Part shown: one piece after another, positions 13,697-21,711 of the stretch
How positions within the stretch are numbered: position 1 is the first letter of the stretch
How the letters are laid out: every line of letters begins with the position of its first letter
Assembly (NCBI RefSeq): GCF_015708085.1
Contig: NZ_JADNYM010000013.1
Coordinates: 62,001 to 126,000 of the forward strand
Length of the DNA: 64,000 bases
From: Arthrobacter terrae
GTDB taxonomy: Bacteria; Actinomycetota; Actinomycetes; Actinomycetales; Micrococcaceae
Reading direction: 5' to 3'
The notes under the pieces: generated by a model
What the model was told of the DNA's origin: nothing
The model's input: the letters and a program-made list of their open reading frames with translations, nothing else
The model's database searches: none
Translations under genes and position numbers: made by a program

Positions 13697-14013
13697 GCAC
13701 TGAGCACAAGGATGCAGCCGTGGCTGAAACTTCCACCAATACGGACTCGGTCAAAGCCGGGGCCCGGGGCGACCGGAAGAGGCTGCGCGGCTACGTAGTC
13801 TCCGATAAAATGGAGAAGACGATCGTCGTTGAGGTTGAAGATCGTGTAAAGCACGCTTTGTACGGTAAAGTTATCCGTCGCACCTCAAAGGTTAAAGTTC
13901 ACGACGAGCAGAACACCGCCGGCATCGGCGATATGGTTCTGATCAGTGAAACCCGACCGCTGTCCGCTACCAAGCGGTGGCGTTTGGTCGAGATTCTCGA
14001 AAAGGCCAAGTAA
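13693..14013 (+). CDS. rpsQ: 30S ribosomal protein S17
   Basis: S17 (106 aa) is an OB-fold primary binder of 16S rRNA. The GTG start at 13693 overlaps the rpmC stop. The core begins around [22 protein letters not shown] (residue 30 on) and is preceded by about 28 non-conserved residues rich in Ala/Thr. A downstream start is possible, but the 4-nt overlap argues for 13693. It is the last gene of the S10 operon and is followed by a strong hairpin. Confidence 0.96.
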   Translation: MSTEHKDAAVAETSTNTDSVKAGARGDRKRLRGYVVSDKMEKTIVVEVEDRVKHALYGKVIRRTSKVKVHDEQNTAGIGDMVLISETRPLSATKRWRLVEILEKAK

Positions 14014-14019
14014 CCGGGC

Positions 14020-14075
14020 ATTGCCCTCCCTGAACCACGCCGCTGGGCGGCGTGGTTCAGGGGCGCTCGGGCAAT
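14020..14075 (+). terminator. S10/spc operon boundary hairpin
   Basis: A perfect 16-bp stem (14028-14043 with 14047-14062) has a 3-nt TGG loop and is embraced by a second 7-bp stem (ATTGCCC 14020-14026 with GGGCAAT 14069-14075). No T-run follows. The remaining 165 bp to rplN, which should hold the spc promoter, show no confident -35/-10 pair. Confidence 0.75.
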
Positions 14076-14240
14076 ACCCTTATTGTGGGTTGTCACGTTG
14101 TAGTTTTACGCGACCACTTAAGGCCACAGCCTGGCTTGTGCAGGGTTGTGGGGATGGTTCTGGACACCAGGCCGTCCATGAGACAAATATCCGTTCCGCA
14201 AGGCTCGTTACGAGAACCGGCGCGACGACAGGAGTATTAA

Positions 14241-14609
14241 GTGATTCAGCAGGAGTCGCGACTTAAGATCGCCGACAACACGGGGGCCAAGGAAATCCTG
14301 ACCATCCGTGTTCTCGGGGGATCCGGCCGTCGCTACGCAGGCATCGGTGACGTCATTGTCGCCACCGTCAAGGACGCAATTCCGGGCGGAAACGTAAAGA
14401 AGGGTGACGTCGTCAAGGCCGTCATCGTTCGCACCAAGAAGGAACGCCGTCGCTCTGACGGTTCCTACATCAAGTTTGACGAGAACGCTGCGGTGATCCT
14501 GAAGAATGACGGCGACCCCCGCGGTACCCGCATCTTCGGCCCGGTGGGCCGTGAACTCCGCGACAAGAAGTTCATGAAGATCATCTCGCTTGCTCCGGAG
14601 GTGCTCTAA
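14241..14609 (+). CDS. rplN: 50S ribosomal protein L14
   Basis: L14 (122 aa) forms intersubunit bridge B8 with 16S rRNA. The GTG start at 14241 follows GACAGGAG. It opens [18 protein letters not shown] and includes the conserved [22 protein letters not shown] and the C-terminal [23 protein letters not shown], so it is complete. It is the first gene of the spc operon in this genome. Confidence 0.98.
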   Translation: MIQQESRLKIADNTGAKEILTIRVLGGSGRRYAGIGDVIVATVKDAIPGGNVKKGDVVKAVIVRTKKERRRSDGSYIKFDENAAVILKNDGDPRGTRIFGPVGRELRDKKFMKIISLAPEVL

Positions 14610-14612
14610 TCC

Positions 14613-14993
14613 ATGGGACTGAATAAAGTGAAGATCAAGATCAAAAAGGGTGATCTCGTTCAGGTCATCAGCGGCGCCAAGCAGGAGCGCGGCGGAGACC
14701 GCGGCAAGCAGGGCAAGGTTCTGCGGATCTTTCCGGAGACCAACCGCGTGCTGGTAGAAGGCATCAACCGCGTCACGAAGCACACCAAGGCGGGGCAGTC
14801 GCAGGGCGGCACCAAGACCGGTGGCATCGAGACGGTGGAAGCCGCTATCCATATCTCCAACGTTGCTGTCGTGGATCCGTCCACGAAGAAGCCCACCCGT
14901 ATTGGCTACCGTACCGAAAGCGTCGAGCGTGACGGGCGTACGCGCAATGTACGCATCCGCGTTGCCAAGAGCTCCGGGAAGGACCTGTCATGA
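14613..14993 (+). CDS. rplX: 50S ribosomal protein L24
   Basis: L24 (126 aa) initiates 50S assembly. It has the KOW motif ([31 protein letters not shown], about 9-39) and the [11 protein letters not shown] segment. Its start is 3 bp after the rplN stop, with CGGAGGTG inside the end of rplN. It overlaps rplE by 4 nt (ATGA). Confidence 0.97.
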   Translation: MGLNKVKIKIKKGDLVQVISGAKQERGGDRGKQGKVLRIFPETNRVLVEGINRVTKHTKAGQSQGGTKTGGIETVEAAIHISNVAVVDPSTKKPTRIGYRTESVERDGRTRNVRIRVAKSSGKDLS

Positions 14994-15589
14994 GTGCAGC
15001 CGTAACTGAAGCCGCATCCGAGAACGCTGCCGCGAAGGCCGCTCCTCGTCTGAAGGTTCGCTACGCAGCCGAGATCAAAAAGACGCTGATTGACGAGTTC
15101 AAGTACGAGAACGTCAACCAGGTGCCCCGCTTGGTCAAGGTTGTTGTGAACATGGGTGTTGGAGATGCCGCCAAGGACTCCAAGCTGATCGACGGTGCCG
15201 TCCGCGATCTCACCCTGATCACTGGCCAGAAGCCCGTGGTTACCAAAGCCCGCAAGTCCATCGCGCAGTTCAAGCTGCGTGAAGGCATGCCAATCGGAAC
15301 GCACGCAACCTTGCGCGGGGACCGTATGTGGGAGTTCGTGGATCGTTTGGTGTCGCTGGCTTTGCCGCGTATCCGTGACTTCCGCGGCCTCAATGGCAAG
15401 CAGTTTGACGGTAACGGAAACTATACCTTCGGTCTGACCGAGCAGGTTATGTTCCATGAGATCGACCAGGATTCCATTGACCGCGTGCGCGGTATGGACA
15501 TCACGGTTGTCACGACCGCCAAGACCGATGACGAGGGGCGTGCGCTGCTGAAGGCGCTCGGCTTCCCGTTCAAGACCGACGATAAATAA
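14990..15589 (+). CDS. rplE: 50S ribosomal protein L5
   Basis: L5 (199 aa) binds 5S rRNA and contacts P-site tRNA. After an Ala-rich N-terminal stretch of about 20 residues, the conserved body includes [38 protein letters not shown] and the C-terminal [20 protein letters not shown]. In the canonical order an S14 gene would come next. Here a 108-bp gap with a long hairpin separates rplE from rpsH. Confidence 0.97.
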   Translation: MSAAVTEAASENAAAKAAPRLKVRYAAEIKKTLIDEFKYENVNQVPRLVKVVVNMGVGDAAKDSKLIDGAVRDLTLITGQKPVVTKARKSIAQFKLREGMPIGTHATLRGDRMWEFVDRLVSLALPRIRDFRGLNGKQFDGNGNYTFGLTEQVMFHEIDQDSIDRVRGMDITVVTTAKTDDEGRALLKALGFPFKTDDK

Positions 15590-15611
15590 TCTACGTAACA
15601 GGTCCGGTATT

Positions 15612-15661
15612 CCGGTAGCCAGATGTGTCAGGACTGCGGTCCTGACACATCCGGCTACCGG
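15612..15661 (+). other. long hairpin where an S14 gene is usually found
   Basis: CCGGTAGCC (15612-15620) pairs with GGCTACCGG (15653-15661), and GATGTGTCAGGAC (15622-15634) with GTCCTGACACATC (15639-15651). That is 22 pairs interrupted only by one A-C mismatch and closed by a TGCG loop. No T-run follows. It lies between rplE and rpsH, inside the spc operon, and may act as an attenuator, processing site or partial terminator. Confidence 0.8.
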
Positions 15662-15697
15662 GCAAGGAAACCGTTTCGAGGGAGGGCAAGAGCCCAC

Positions 15698-16096
15698 ATG
15701 ACAATGACAGATCCTGTCGCAGACATGCTCACGCGTCTGCGCAATGCAAATTCGGCATACCACGACTCCGTGACCATGCCATACAGCAAACTCAAGGGAC
15801 ACGTTGCTGACATTCTCAAGGCTGAGGGTTACATCGCAGCCTGGAAGGTCGAAGACGCTGAGGTCGGCAAGAAGCTGACCATTGACCTGAAATTCGGTCC
15901 GGAGCGCCAGCGGTCAATCGCCGGTATTCGTCGCATTTCCAAGCCCGGACTCCGCGTTTACGCAAAGTCCACTACCCTGCCGCGCGTGCTTGGCGGCCTG
16001 GGTATCGCCATTTTGTCGACGTCGTCTGGTCTGCTGACCGACCGCCAGGCCGCCAAGAAAGGCGTAGGTGGGGAAGTCCTCGCCTACGTCTGGTAA
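15698..16096 (+). CDS. rpsH: 30S ribosomal protein S8
   Basis: S8 (132 aa) binds the central domain of 16S rRNA and in E. coli represses the spc operon. The start ATG at 15698 gives [18 protein letters not shown] and follows GAGGGAGG. An open frame extending into the upstream hairpin was rejected. The C-terminal [19 protein letters not shown] motif is complete. Confidence 0.97.
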   Translation: MTMTDPVADMLTRLRNANSAYHDSVTMPYSKLKGHVADILKAEGYIAAWKVEDAEVGKKLTIDLKFGPERQRSIAGIRRISKPGLRVYAKSTTLPRVLGGLGIAILSTSSGLLTDRQAAKKGVGGEVLAYVW

Positions 16097-16114
16097 CAGG
16101 GAAGGGAAAGAATA

Positions 16115-16651
16115 ATGTCACGTATTGGACGTCTCCCCATCTCCGTGCCTGCCGGTGTAGAGGTAAAAATCAATGGCAGCGTAGTTTCGGTTAAGGGCCC
16201 GAAGGGCGAGCTGGACCACACTGTGGCCAGCCCCATCGAGGTTGCTCTCGAAGATGGAATCGTAACTGTCAGCCGCCCCAACGATGAGCGCGCCTCGCGT
16301 TCATTGCACGGCCTCACCCGTACCCTGATCAGCAATCTTATTGTTGGCGTTACCCAGGGCTACGAGAAGAAGCTGGAAATCGTTGGCACCGGTTACCGTG
16401 TCCAGGCAAAAGGCTCGGATCTCGAGTTCGCCCTGGGCTACAGCCACCCGGTCTCCGTCAAGGCTCCGGTTGGCATCACCCTGACGGTAGAGGGTCCCAC
16501 CAAGATCTCTGTCTCGGGAAATAACAAGCAGCAGGTGGGCGAGGTTGCTGCCAACATCCGCAAGCTCCGGAAACCGGACCCCTATAAGGGCAAAGGCATC
16601 CGTTACGCCGGCGAGATCATCCGCCGCAAGGTCGGAAAGGCTGGTAAGTAA
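16115..16651 (+). CDS. rplF: 50S ribosomal protein L6
   Basis: L6 (178 aa) lies near the sarcin-ricin loop and supports factor binding. It has two repeated alpha/beta domains, with the conserved [16 protein letters not shown] start and the signature [14 protein letters not shown] near residue 158. It is two bp before rplR. Confidence 0.98.
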   Translation: MSRIGRLPISVPAGVEVKINGSVVSVKGPKGELDHTVASPIEVALEDGIVTVSRPNDERASRSLHGLTRTLISNLIVGVTQGYEKKLEIVGTGYRVQAKGSDLEFALGYSHPVSVKAPVGITLTVEGPTKISVSGNNKQQVGEVAANIRKLRKPDPYKGKGIRYAGEIIRRKVGKAGK

Positions 16652-16653
16652 TC

Positions 16654-17025
16654 ATGGGTATGTCCGTTAAAGGCAAGTCCAAGGCCGCAGCACGCGGCCG
16701 GCGCCACCTGCGCGTTCGCAAGCGCGTCACCGGAACTGCGGTCCGCCCGCGCCTGGTGGTTAACCGCTCAGCGCGCCATGTATTCGTTCAGATCGTCGAT
16801 GACAGCCAGGGTGTAACCGTGGCGTCGGCATCGACGCTGGAAGCCGATCTGCGTGCGTTTGACGGTGACAAGACCGCCAAAGCCAAGCGCGTTGGCGAGC
16901 TCGTTGCCGAGCGCGCCAAGAAGGCCGGCATCGAATCCGTCGTTTTCGACCGCGGAGGCAACCGCTACCATGGCCGTGTCGCAGCAATTGCTGACGGCGC
17001 ACGTGAAGGTGGGCTGGCACTGTGA
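16654..17025 (+). CDS. rplR: 50S ribosomal protein L18
   Basis: L18 (123 aa) forms the 5S rRNA complex with L5 and L25. [21 protein letters not shown] and the C-terminal [36 protein letters not shown] are diagnostic. An alternative start is the ATG at 16660. The stop overlaps the rpsE start by 4 nt. Confidence 0.97.
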   Translation: MGMSVKGKSKAAARGRRHLRVRKRVTGTAVRPRLVVNRSARHVFVQIVDDSQGVTVASASTLEADLRAFDGDKTAKAKRVGELVAERAKKAGIESVVFDRGGNRYHGRVAAIADGAREGGLAL

Positions 17026-17771
17026 GCGAAAACATCAACAAGGAGAACACTGTGTCTGAGACAAGTGCCGAAGGCACAACAGCCGCAGCAGCCACCGGAG
17101 CCGCAGGCACTGCCTCGGCGACGACGGCGTCGACCGATGCAGGTCGTGGCGCAAGCCGCGGCGGCGAGCGTGGCGGCCGTGAAGGTGGCCGTGGCGGCCG
17201 TGAAGGTGGCCGTGGCGGCCGTGACGGCGGTCGGGGCCGCGAGGCCGAGAAGAACCAGTTTGTCGAGCGCGTTGTAAATATCAACCGTGTTGCCAAGGTG
17301 GTCAAGGGTGGTCGTCGCTTCAGCTTCACCGCTCTGGTGGTTGTCGGAGACGGCAACGGCATGGTTGGTGTCGGCTACGGCAAGGCCAAGGAAGTTCCCG
17401 CAGCCATTGCCAAGGGAGTGGAGGAAGCCAAGAAGACTTTCTTCCGCGTTCCGCGCATTGGTGGGACCATTCCCCACCAGGTCCAGGGCGAGGCTGCTGC
17501 AGGCGTTGTCCTGCTGCGTCCGGCTTCTCCGGGTACCGGTGTTATTGCCGGTGGACCGGTTCGTGCCATCCTGGAGTGCGTGGGTATCCACGATGTCCTC
17601 TCCAAGTCGCTGGGGTCAACAAATGCGATCAACATTGTTCACGCAACTGTTGCTGCGCTGAAGGCCCTCGAAGAACCGGCTGCTGTTGCGGCTCGCCGTG
17701 GCCTGCCGCTGGATGAAGTTGTCCCGCCGGCTTTGCTGCGCGCCATGCAGAATCAGAAGGTGGGTGCGTGA
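17022..17771 (+). CDS. rpsE: 30S ribosomal protein S5 with RGG-rich N-terminal extension
   Basis: S5 (249 aa) takes part in decoding accuracy and mRNA unwinding. The core starts near residue 76 ([25 protein letters not shown]) and is complete. The first 75 residues are non-canonical: an Ala/Thr-rich stretch followed by repeated GGREGGR units (about 48-70), which resemble RNA-binding RGG boxes. The GTG at 17022 was chosen for its GTGA overlap with rplR. An internal GTG at 17052 has an AAGGAG 6 nt upstream and is a real alternative that would shorten it by 10 residues. Confidence 0.95.
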   Translation: MSENINKENTVSETSAEGTTAAAATGAAGTASATTASTDAGRGASRGGERGGREGGRGGREGGRGGRDGGRGREAEKNQFVERVVNINRVAKVVKGGRRFSFTALVVVGDGNGMVGVGYGKAKEVPAAIAKGVEEAKKTFFRVPRIGGTIPHQVQGEAAAGVVLLRPASPGTGVIAGGPVRAILECVGIHDVLSKSLGSTNAINIVHATVAALKALEEPAAVAARRGLPLDEVVPPALLRAMQNQKVGA

Positions 17772-17983
17772 TGACGACACCGAAGAGGATCCAGGTTTCC
17801 GACGCGAAGCTGGAAATCACTCAGACCAAGTCCACCATTGGTGGCAAGCAGAACCAGAAGGATACGCTGCGTTCACTGGGCCTTAAGCACATCGGCGACT
17901 CTGTTGTCCGAACCGCTGACGCCGTGACAGTTGGCATGATCAATACGGTTCCGCACCTGGTGAAGGTTGAGGAGGCGAAGTAA
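17771..17983 (+). CDS. rpmD: 50S ribosomal protein L30
   Basis: L30 (70 aa) is a small single-domain 50S protein. The conserved core [35 protein letters not shown] is present. The ATG at 17771 shares its A with the rpsE stop; a GTG at 17768 would add one residue. It follows rpsE directly and ends two bases before rplO. Confidence 0.95.
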   Translation: MTTPKRIQVSDAKLEITQTKSTIGGKQNQKDTLRSLGLKHIGDSVVRTADAVTVGMINTVPHLVKVEEAK

Positions 17984-17985
17984 TT

Positions 17986-18498
17986 ATGGCTACAGAGAAG
18001 AATCCTGAAATGGGTGCCGGAAACGGGACTGACCAGAACGGGACAGCCCGGAACGGGACAGCCCTGAAGGTCCATCACCTGCGTCCCGCCCCCGGTGCCA
18101 AAACCGCCAAGACCCGAGTTGGTCGTGGTGAAGGTTCTAAGGGTAAGACTGCCGGCCGTGGTACCAAGGGTACAAAGGCCCGCTACCAGATCAAGGCCGG
18201 ATTTGCCGGCGGCCAGTTGCCGCTGCATATGCGTCTGCCGAAGCTTCGTGGCTTCAAAAATCCGTTCCGGGTCGAGTACCAGGTTGTCAATCTGGATCGG
18301 ATCTCGGAGCTTTTCCCCGACGGCGGCACCATCACCGTGTCGGATCTGGTGGAGAAGGGTGCGGTTCGTAAGAATCAGCCTGTTAAGGTGCTCGGCACCG
18401 GTGACATCACCGTCAAGGTAGATATCACCGTCGATGCATACTCGGCCAGCGCGAAAGAAAAGATCGCTGCCACCGGCGGAAGCACGACGGAACTCTAA
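17986..18498 (+). CDS. rplO: 50S ribosomal protein L15 with N-terminal repeats
   Basis: L15 (170 aa) organises late 50S assembly. The signature region ([35 protein letters not shown]) starts at about residue 28 rather than near the N-terminus. The preceding residues contain three NGT-type pentapeptide repeats encoded by a 15-bp tandem repeat. The rest, including [20 protein letters not shown], is standard. It is the last gene before a strong terminator. Confidence 0.96.
   Translation: MATEKNPEMGAGNGTDQNGTARNGTALKVHHLRPAPGAKTAKTRVGRGEGSKGKTAGRGTKGTKARYQIKAGFAGGQLPLHMRLPKLRGFKNPFRVEYQVVNLDRISELFPDGGTITVSDLVEKGAVRKNQPVKVLGTGDITVKVDITVDAYSASAKEKIAATGGSTTEL
18022..18066 (+). repeat. 3 x 15-bp tandem repeat inside rplO
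   Basis: Units of AACGGGACNGMCCNG lie at 18022-18036, 18037-18051 and 18052-18066; the second and third differ at one position. They encode [15 protein letters not shown]. Being in-frame and outside the conserved fold, they could change copy number without harming the ribosome. Confidence 0.9.
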
Positions 18499-18529
18499 AG
18501 TACCGCAGTGCTACGCAGCGCAGACTAGA

Positions 18530-18570
18530 CTCTTGGTGGGCGGGACGTGTTCCTGCCCGCCAAGAGTTTT
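18530..18570 (+). terminator. intrinsic terminator after rplO
   Basis: CTCTTGGTGGGCGGGA (18530-18545) pairs with TCCTGCCCGCCAAGAG (18551-18566) over 16 bp with two G-U pairs and a 5-nt loop, followed at once by TTTT. This is one of the few classic intrinsic terminators in the window. Confidence 0.88.
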
Positions 18571-18622
18571 CAGTATCACAAGAGTTTTTGAGTATCATCG
18601 ATAGTTTTACGCCGCCCGTCGG

Positions 18623-18652
18623 TTCACTGACGGCATGGGCACCCATTAGAAT
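18623..18652 (+). promoter_or_regulatory. candidate secY-adk promoter
   Basis: TTCACT (18623-18628), an 18-bp spacer and TAGAAT (18647-18652) precede secY by about 60 bp and lie after the rplO terminator. The same spacing and near-identical hexamers stand before tuf. The pairing with an upstream terminator makes a separate secY-adk(-map) transcript likely. Confidence 0.45.
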
Positions 18653-18712
18653 CGGTTGTTGGGCCTGAAATAGCCGGACCCCGTCTCAACCTACTAGTCT
18701 TCAGGAGGACGC

Positions 18713-20038
18713 TTGCTTACCGCATTTGGCCGCGCCTTTCGCACGCCTGATCTGCGACGCAAGTTGTTGTTCACGCTGGGAATGATCGCTATCTTCCGCC
18801 TGGGTGCATTCGTCCCCTCGCCCGGCGTGAACTACCGCAATGTCCAGGCCTGCCTGAACAGCGCCGACACTAATCAAGGCATCTACCAGCTGGTGAATCT
18901 CTTCAGCGGTGGTGCCTTGCTTCAGGTATCCATCTTTGCCTTGGGTATCATGCCCTACATCACCGCCAGCATCATCGTCCAGCTGCTTCGGGTGGTGATA
19001 CCTCGCTTCCAGGAACTCCACCTTGAGGGAGCCCAGGGACAGGGCACGCTAACGCAGTACACGCGGTACCTCACAATAGCTTTGGGCCTGTTGAATGCCA
19101 CCACATTGGTGACCTTGGCGCGTTCCGGGCAGCTGCTGGGTAATTGCGGCGCAGCAGGTACTCCGAACGCAATCATCCCCGATGACTCTCTGATAACCAC
19201 CCTCCTGCTCGTCATCACGCTCACCGCCGGTACGGGTCTGATCATGTGGATGGGCGAGCTCATCACGGAAAAGGGGGTGGGCAACGGAATGTCGCTGCTC
19301 ATCTTCATCGCCATCGCGGCCCGCTTCCCCACCTCGCTGGGCGCCATCATCAAAACAAAGGGCTGGGGCGTCTTCCTGATGGTCCTGGTGATCGGTCTGG
19401 TAGTCGTCGCTCTGGTTGTTTTCGTTGAACAGTCGCAGCGGCGCGTGCCGGTGCAGTACGCCAAGCGAATGATCGGCCGGCGCACAATGGGCGGCACCAG
19501 CACCTACATCCCGATCAAAGTCAATATGGCCGGTGTTATTCCGGTGATCTTTGCCTCCTCGATGCTGTACCTACCGTCGCTGATTGCACAGTTCGCCACG
19601 CCCAAGGACGGCAGCCAACCAGCCGGCTGGGTCACCTGGGTCACGACCAACCTGACCAAGGGGGATCATCCCCTGTATATGGCGATTTATTTCTTCCTGA
19701 TTGTCTTCTTTACCTACTTCTATGTCGCGATCACCTTCAACCCCGAAGAAGTGTCCGACAACATGAAGAAGTACGGCGGGTTCATTCCCGGCATCCGGGC
19801 AGGAAAGCCGACTCAGGATTATCTGCAGTACGTCATTTCCCGCATCACCATGCCCGGAGCCATCTATCTGGGCTTCGTGGCCTTGATTCCGCTCATTGCC
19901 CTGGTCCTGATTCAGGCGAACCAGGACTTCCCGTTCGGCGGCACCTCGTTGTTGATCATTGTCGGTGTGGGGCTGGAAACGGTCAAGCAAATCGATGCGC
20001 AGCTTCAACAACGCCACTACGAAGGGTTATTGCGATGA
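18713..20038 (+). CDS. secY: preprotein translocase subunit SecY
   Basis: SecY (441 aa) is the channel of the Sec translocon in the cytoplasmic membrane. The start is TTG at 18713, chosen because CAGGAGGA lies 5-12 nt upstream. It shows ten hydrophobic segments, the RLGAFVPSPGV motif of TM1, the plug region, GMSLLIFIAIAARFP in the middle, and the cytosolic loop GGFIPGIRAGKPTQDYL. It overlaps adk by 4 nt (ATGA). Confidence 0.97.
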   Translation: MLTAFGRAFRTPDLRRKLLFTLGMIAIFRLGAFVPSPGVNYRNVQACLNSADTNQGIYQLVNLFSGGALLQVSIFALGIMPYITASIIVQLLRVVIPRFQELHLEGAQGQGTLTQYTRYLTIALGLLNATTLVTLARSGQLLGNCGAAGTPNAIIPDDSLITTLLLVITLTAGTGLIMWMGELITEKGVGNGMSLLIFIAIAARFPTSLGAIIKTKGWGVFLMVLVIGLVVVALVVFVEQSQRRVPVQYAKRMIGRRTMGGTSTYIPIKVNMAGVIPVIFASSMLYLPSLIAQFATPKDGSQPAGWVTWVTTNLTKGDHPLYMAIYFFLIVFFTYFYVAITFNPEEVSDNMKKYGGFIPGIRAGKPTQDYLQYVISRITMPGAIYLGFVALIPLIALVLIQANQDFPFGGTSLLIIVGVGLETVKQIDAQLQQRHYEGLLR

Positions 20039-20613
20039 CGAGAATGTTGATTATCGGGCCGCCCGGATCCGGCAAAGGCACCCAGGCAGAACGCATTTCC
20101 GCCCGGCTTGGCGTGGTGGCCATCTCCACCGGTGACATCTTCCGTGCCAATGTCAAGGGCGAGACACCGTTGGGTCTGGAAGCGAAGCAATATATGGACA
20201 ACGGGGACTTCGTGCCGGACAGCGTCACGAACAAGATGGTGCGCGACCGGCTGCTGCAGGACGATGCGGCAGAAGGCTTCCTGTTGGACGGCTATCCACG
20301 AACGACAGCCCAGGTCGATGAGCTGCACGACATTTTGGCCGAGACCGAGTCCAAGCTTGACGTCGTGCTGCAGTTGACGGCCGACGATGACGAATTAGTT
20401 AAGCGCTTACGGGGCCGTGCGCTGGAAGCCGGTCGCAGCGATGACAACACCGCCGTGATCCGGCACCGTCTGGACCTTTATCACGAGCAGACGGAAGCCG
20501 TCGTCGCCCGCTACGCTGAGCGGGGCATCCTGACCAAGGTTGACGGCATTGGAGCCATCGACGAGGTCACTAACCGCGTCATGGATGCTATTGAGGTAGC
20601 CAGGACAACGTAG
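20035..20613 (+). CDS. adk: adenylate kinase
   Basis: Adenylate kinase (192 aa) interconverts ATP, AMP and ADP in the cytoplasm. The P-loop GPPGSGKGTQ lies at residues 8-17, with STGDIFR for AMP binding and the LDGYPRT motif near 85. The LID is short (RALEAGRSDDN) and lacks zinc cysteines, as in many actinobacteria. It is coupled to secY by an ATGA overlap. Confidence 0.97.
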   Translation: MTRMLIIGPPGSGKGTQAERISARLGVVAISTGDIFRANVKGETPLGLEAKQYMDNGDFVPDSVTNKMVRDRLLQDDAAEGFLLDGYPRTTAQVDELHDILAETESKLDVVLQLTADDDELVKRLRGRALEAGRSDDNTAVIRHRLDLYHEQTEAVVARYAERGILTKVDGIGAIDEVTNRVMDAIEVARTT

Positions 20614-20629
20614 GTTTTGCGCCGCAATG

Positions 20630-20672
20630 AACGGTCAAAGGCTCCTCCCATCCGGGGGAGCCTTTGGCCGTT
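20630..20672 (+). terminator. hairpin between adk and map
   Basis: AACGGTCAAAGGCTCC (20630-20645) pairs with GGAGCCTTTGGCCGTT (20657-20672) over 16 bp with one G-U pair; an inner CCC/GGG extends it. It stands 10 bp before the map Shine-Dalgarno. No T-run follows, so it may terminate only part of the transcripts. Confidence 0.65.
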
Positions 20673-20698
20673 CGAATCATTCTGGAAGGAACATCGTC

Positions 20699-21541
20699 AT
20701 GGCATTTGGCCAGCAGCGAATCGAATATAAGACCAATGCGCAGATGCGCAGTATGGCCGAGGCCGGAGCCGTTCTGAACCGTGCCCTGGGTAAGGTGCTG
20801 GCCAGCGCCGCCGCCGGGGTGACGACGAAGGAGCTGGACGAGGTATTCGCCGGGGTGCTCAAAGAGAACGGGGCCACGTCCAATTTCCTTGGCTATCACG
20901 GGTTTCCGGCGACCGTCTGCACGTCCGTCAATGAAGAGGTGGTCCATGGGATCCCCTCCGGACGCTCCCTCCGCGACGGTGATGTCCTTTCAATAGACGG
21001 TGGGGCGATCGTCGGCGGCTGGCATTCGGATTCGGCGCGGACCATGATAGTCGGCGGGGCGGCCGCAGCCGATCCCGCGGATCAGCGCCTGTCGGACGTC
21101 ACCGAAGAGTCGATGTGGCGGGGGATCGCCGCCGTGGCGACTGGAAAGTTCGTTGGCGATATCGGCGCGGCCATTGACGACTATGTCAGTAATGTCCCCG
21201 GTGCTCAGTTGGGGATCTTGGAGGACTATGTCGGCCACGGGATCGGCAGCCAGATGCACATGGCACCCGACGTGCTGAACTACCGGACCAGCCAGCGCGG
21301 ACCCCGGCTGCGGCCGGGACTATGCCTGGCTATTGAGCCAATGCTGGTGCGTGGTTCTCTGCAGACAGACGTTCTCCCGGACGACTGGACCGTCGTTACC
21401 ACAGACGGTGCCCGGGCCGCGCATTGGGAGCACTCCGTGGCGATCCACGACGGTGGCATCTGGGTGCTCAGCGCGGACGACGGCGGCGCGTCACGGCTTG
21501 AGCCGTTGGGTGTCATCCCCGTGCCCGTCCCCGCCGCATAA
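20699..21541 (+). CDS. map: methionine aminopeptidase, type I
   Basis: MetAP (280 aa) removes the initiator methionine from nascent proteins. The start ATG at 20699 lies behind GGAAGGA; a longer frame through the upstream hairpin was rejected. The five metal ligands of the pita-bread fold are visible: the Asp of SIDGG, the Asp of HSDSAR, the His of GHGIG, the Glu of AIEPM and the Glu of WEHSVA. The second histidine (MHMAP) is also present. In most actinobacteria infA would follow; here a sugar importer intervenes. Confidence 0.96.
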   Translation: MAFGQQRIEYKTNAQMRSMAEAGAVLNRALGKVLASAAAGVTTKELDEVFAGVLKENGATSNFLGYHGFPATVCTSVNEEVVHGIPSGRSLRDGDVLSIDGGAIVGGWHSDSARTMIVGGAAAADPADQRLSDVTEESMWRGIAAVATGKFVGDIGAAIDDYVSNVPGAQLGILEDYVGHGIGSQMHMAPDVLNYRTSQRGPRLRPGLCLAIEPMLVRGSLQTDVLPDDWTVVTTDGARAAHWEHSVAIHDGGIWVLSADDGGASRLEPLGVIPVPVPAA

Positions 21542-21547
21542 AACGCT

Positions 21548-21631
21548 GTGCTGCATAGAACACGGTGCTGCATAGAACACTGAGCTGCATAGGACACCGT
21601 GCTGCATATGGCCGGTGCTGCACAGCGGGCG
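21548..21631. repeat. five-copy 17-bp degenerate tandem repeat
   Basis: The unit is GTGCTGCATAGAACACG. Copies begin at 21548, 21565, 21582, 21599 and 21615; the first two are almost identical and the last two decay. It lies in the 105 bp between the map stop and the convergent terminator. There are no spacers, so it is not CRISPR. Function is unknown. Confidence 0.85.
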
Positions 21632-21646
21632 CACTGCTGGCTTAAT

Positions 21647-21704
21647 CCGAGGTGCCCGCGATGGGAACGATTCAAGTAGAACCGTCGCATCGCGGGCACC
21701 TCGG
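21647..21704. terminator. bidirectional terminator between map and importer operon
   Basis: CCGAGGTGCCCGCGATG (21647-21663) pairs perfectly over 17 bp with CATCGCGGGCACCTCGG (21688-21704) around a 24-nt loop. It is symmetrical and lies between two convergent transcription units, ending 8 bp from the stop of the solute-binding protein gene. Confidence 0.75.
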
Positions 21705-21711
21705 ATGTGCG

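Noticed and set aside
20660-20680. TTCGAATC resembling a tRNA T-arm
   Set aside because: The surrounding bases form the adk-map hairpin and no acceptor, D-arm or anticodon stem can be built.
21548-21631. Possible CRISPR array
   Set aside because: The units are 17 bp, contiguous and without spacers, and no cas genes are nearby.
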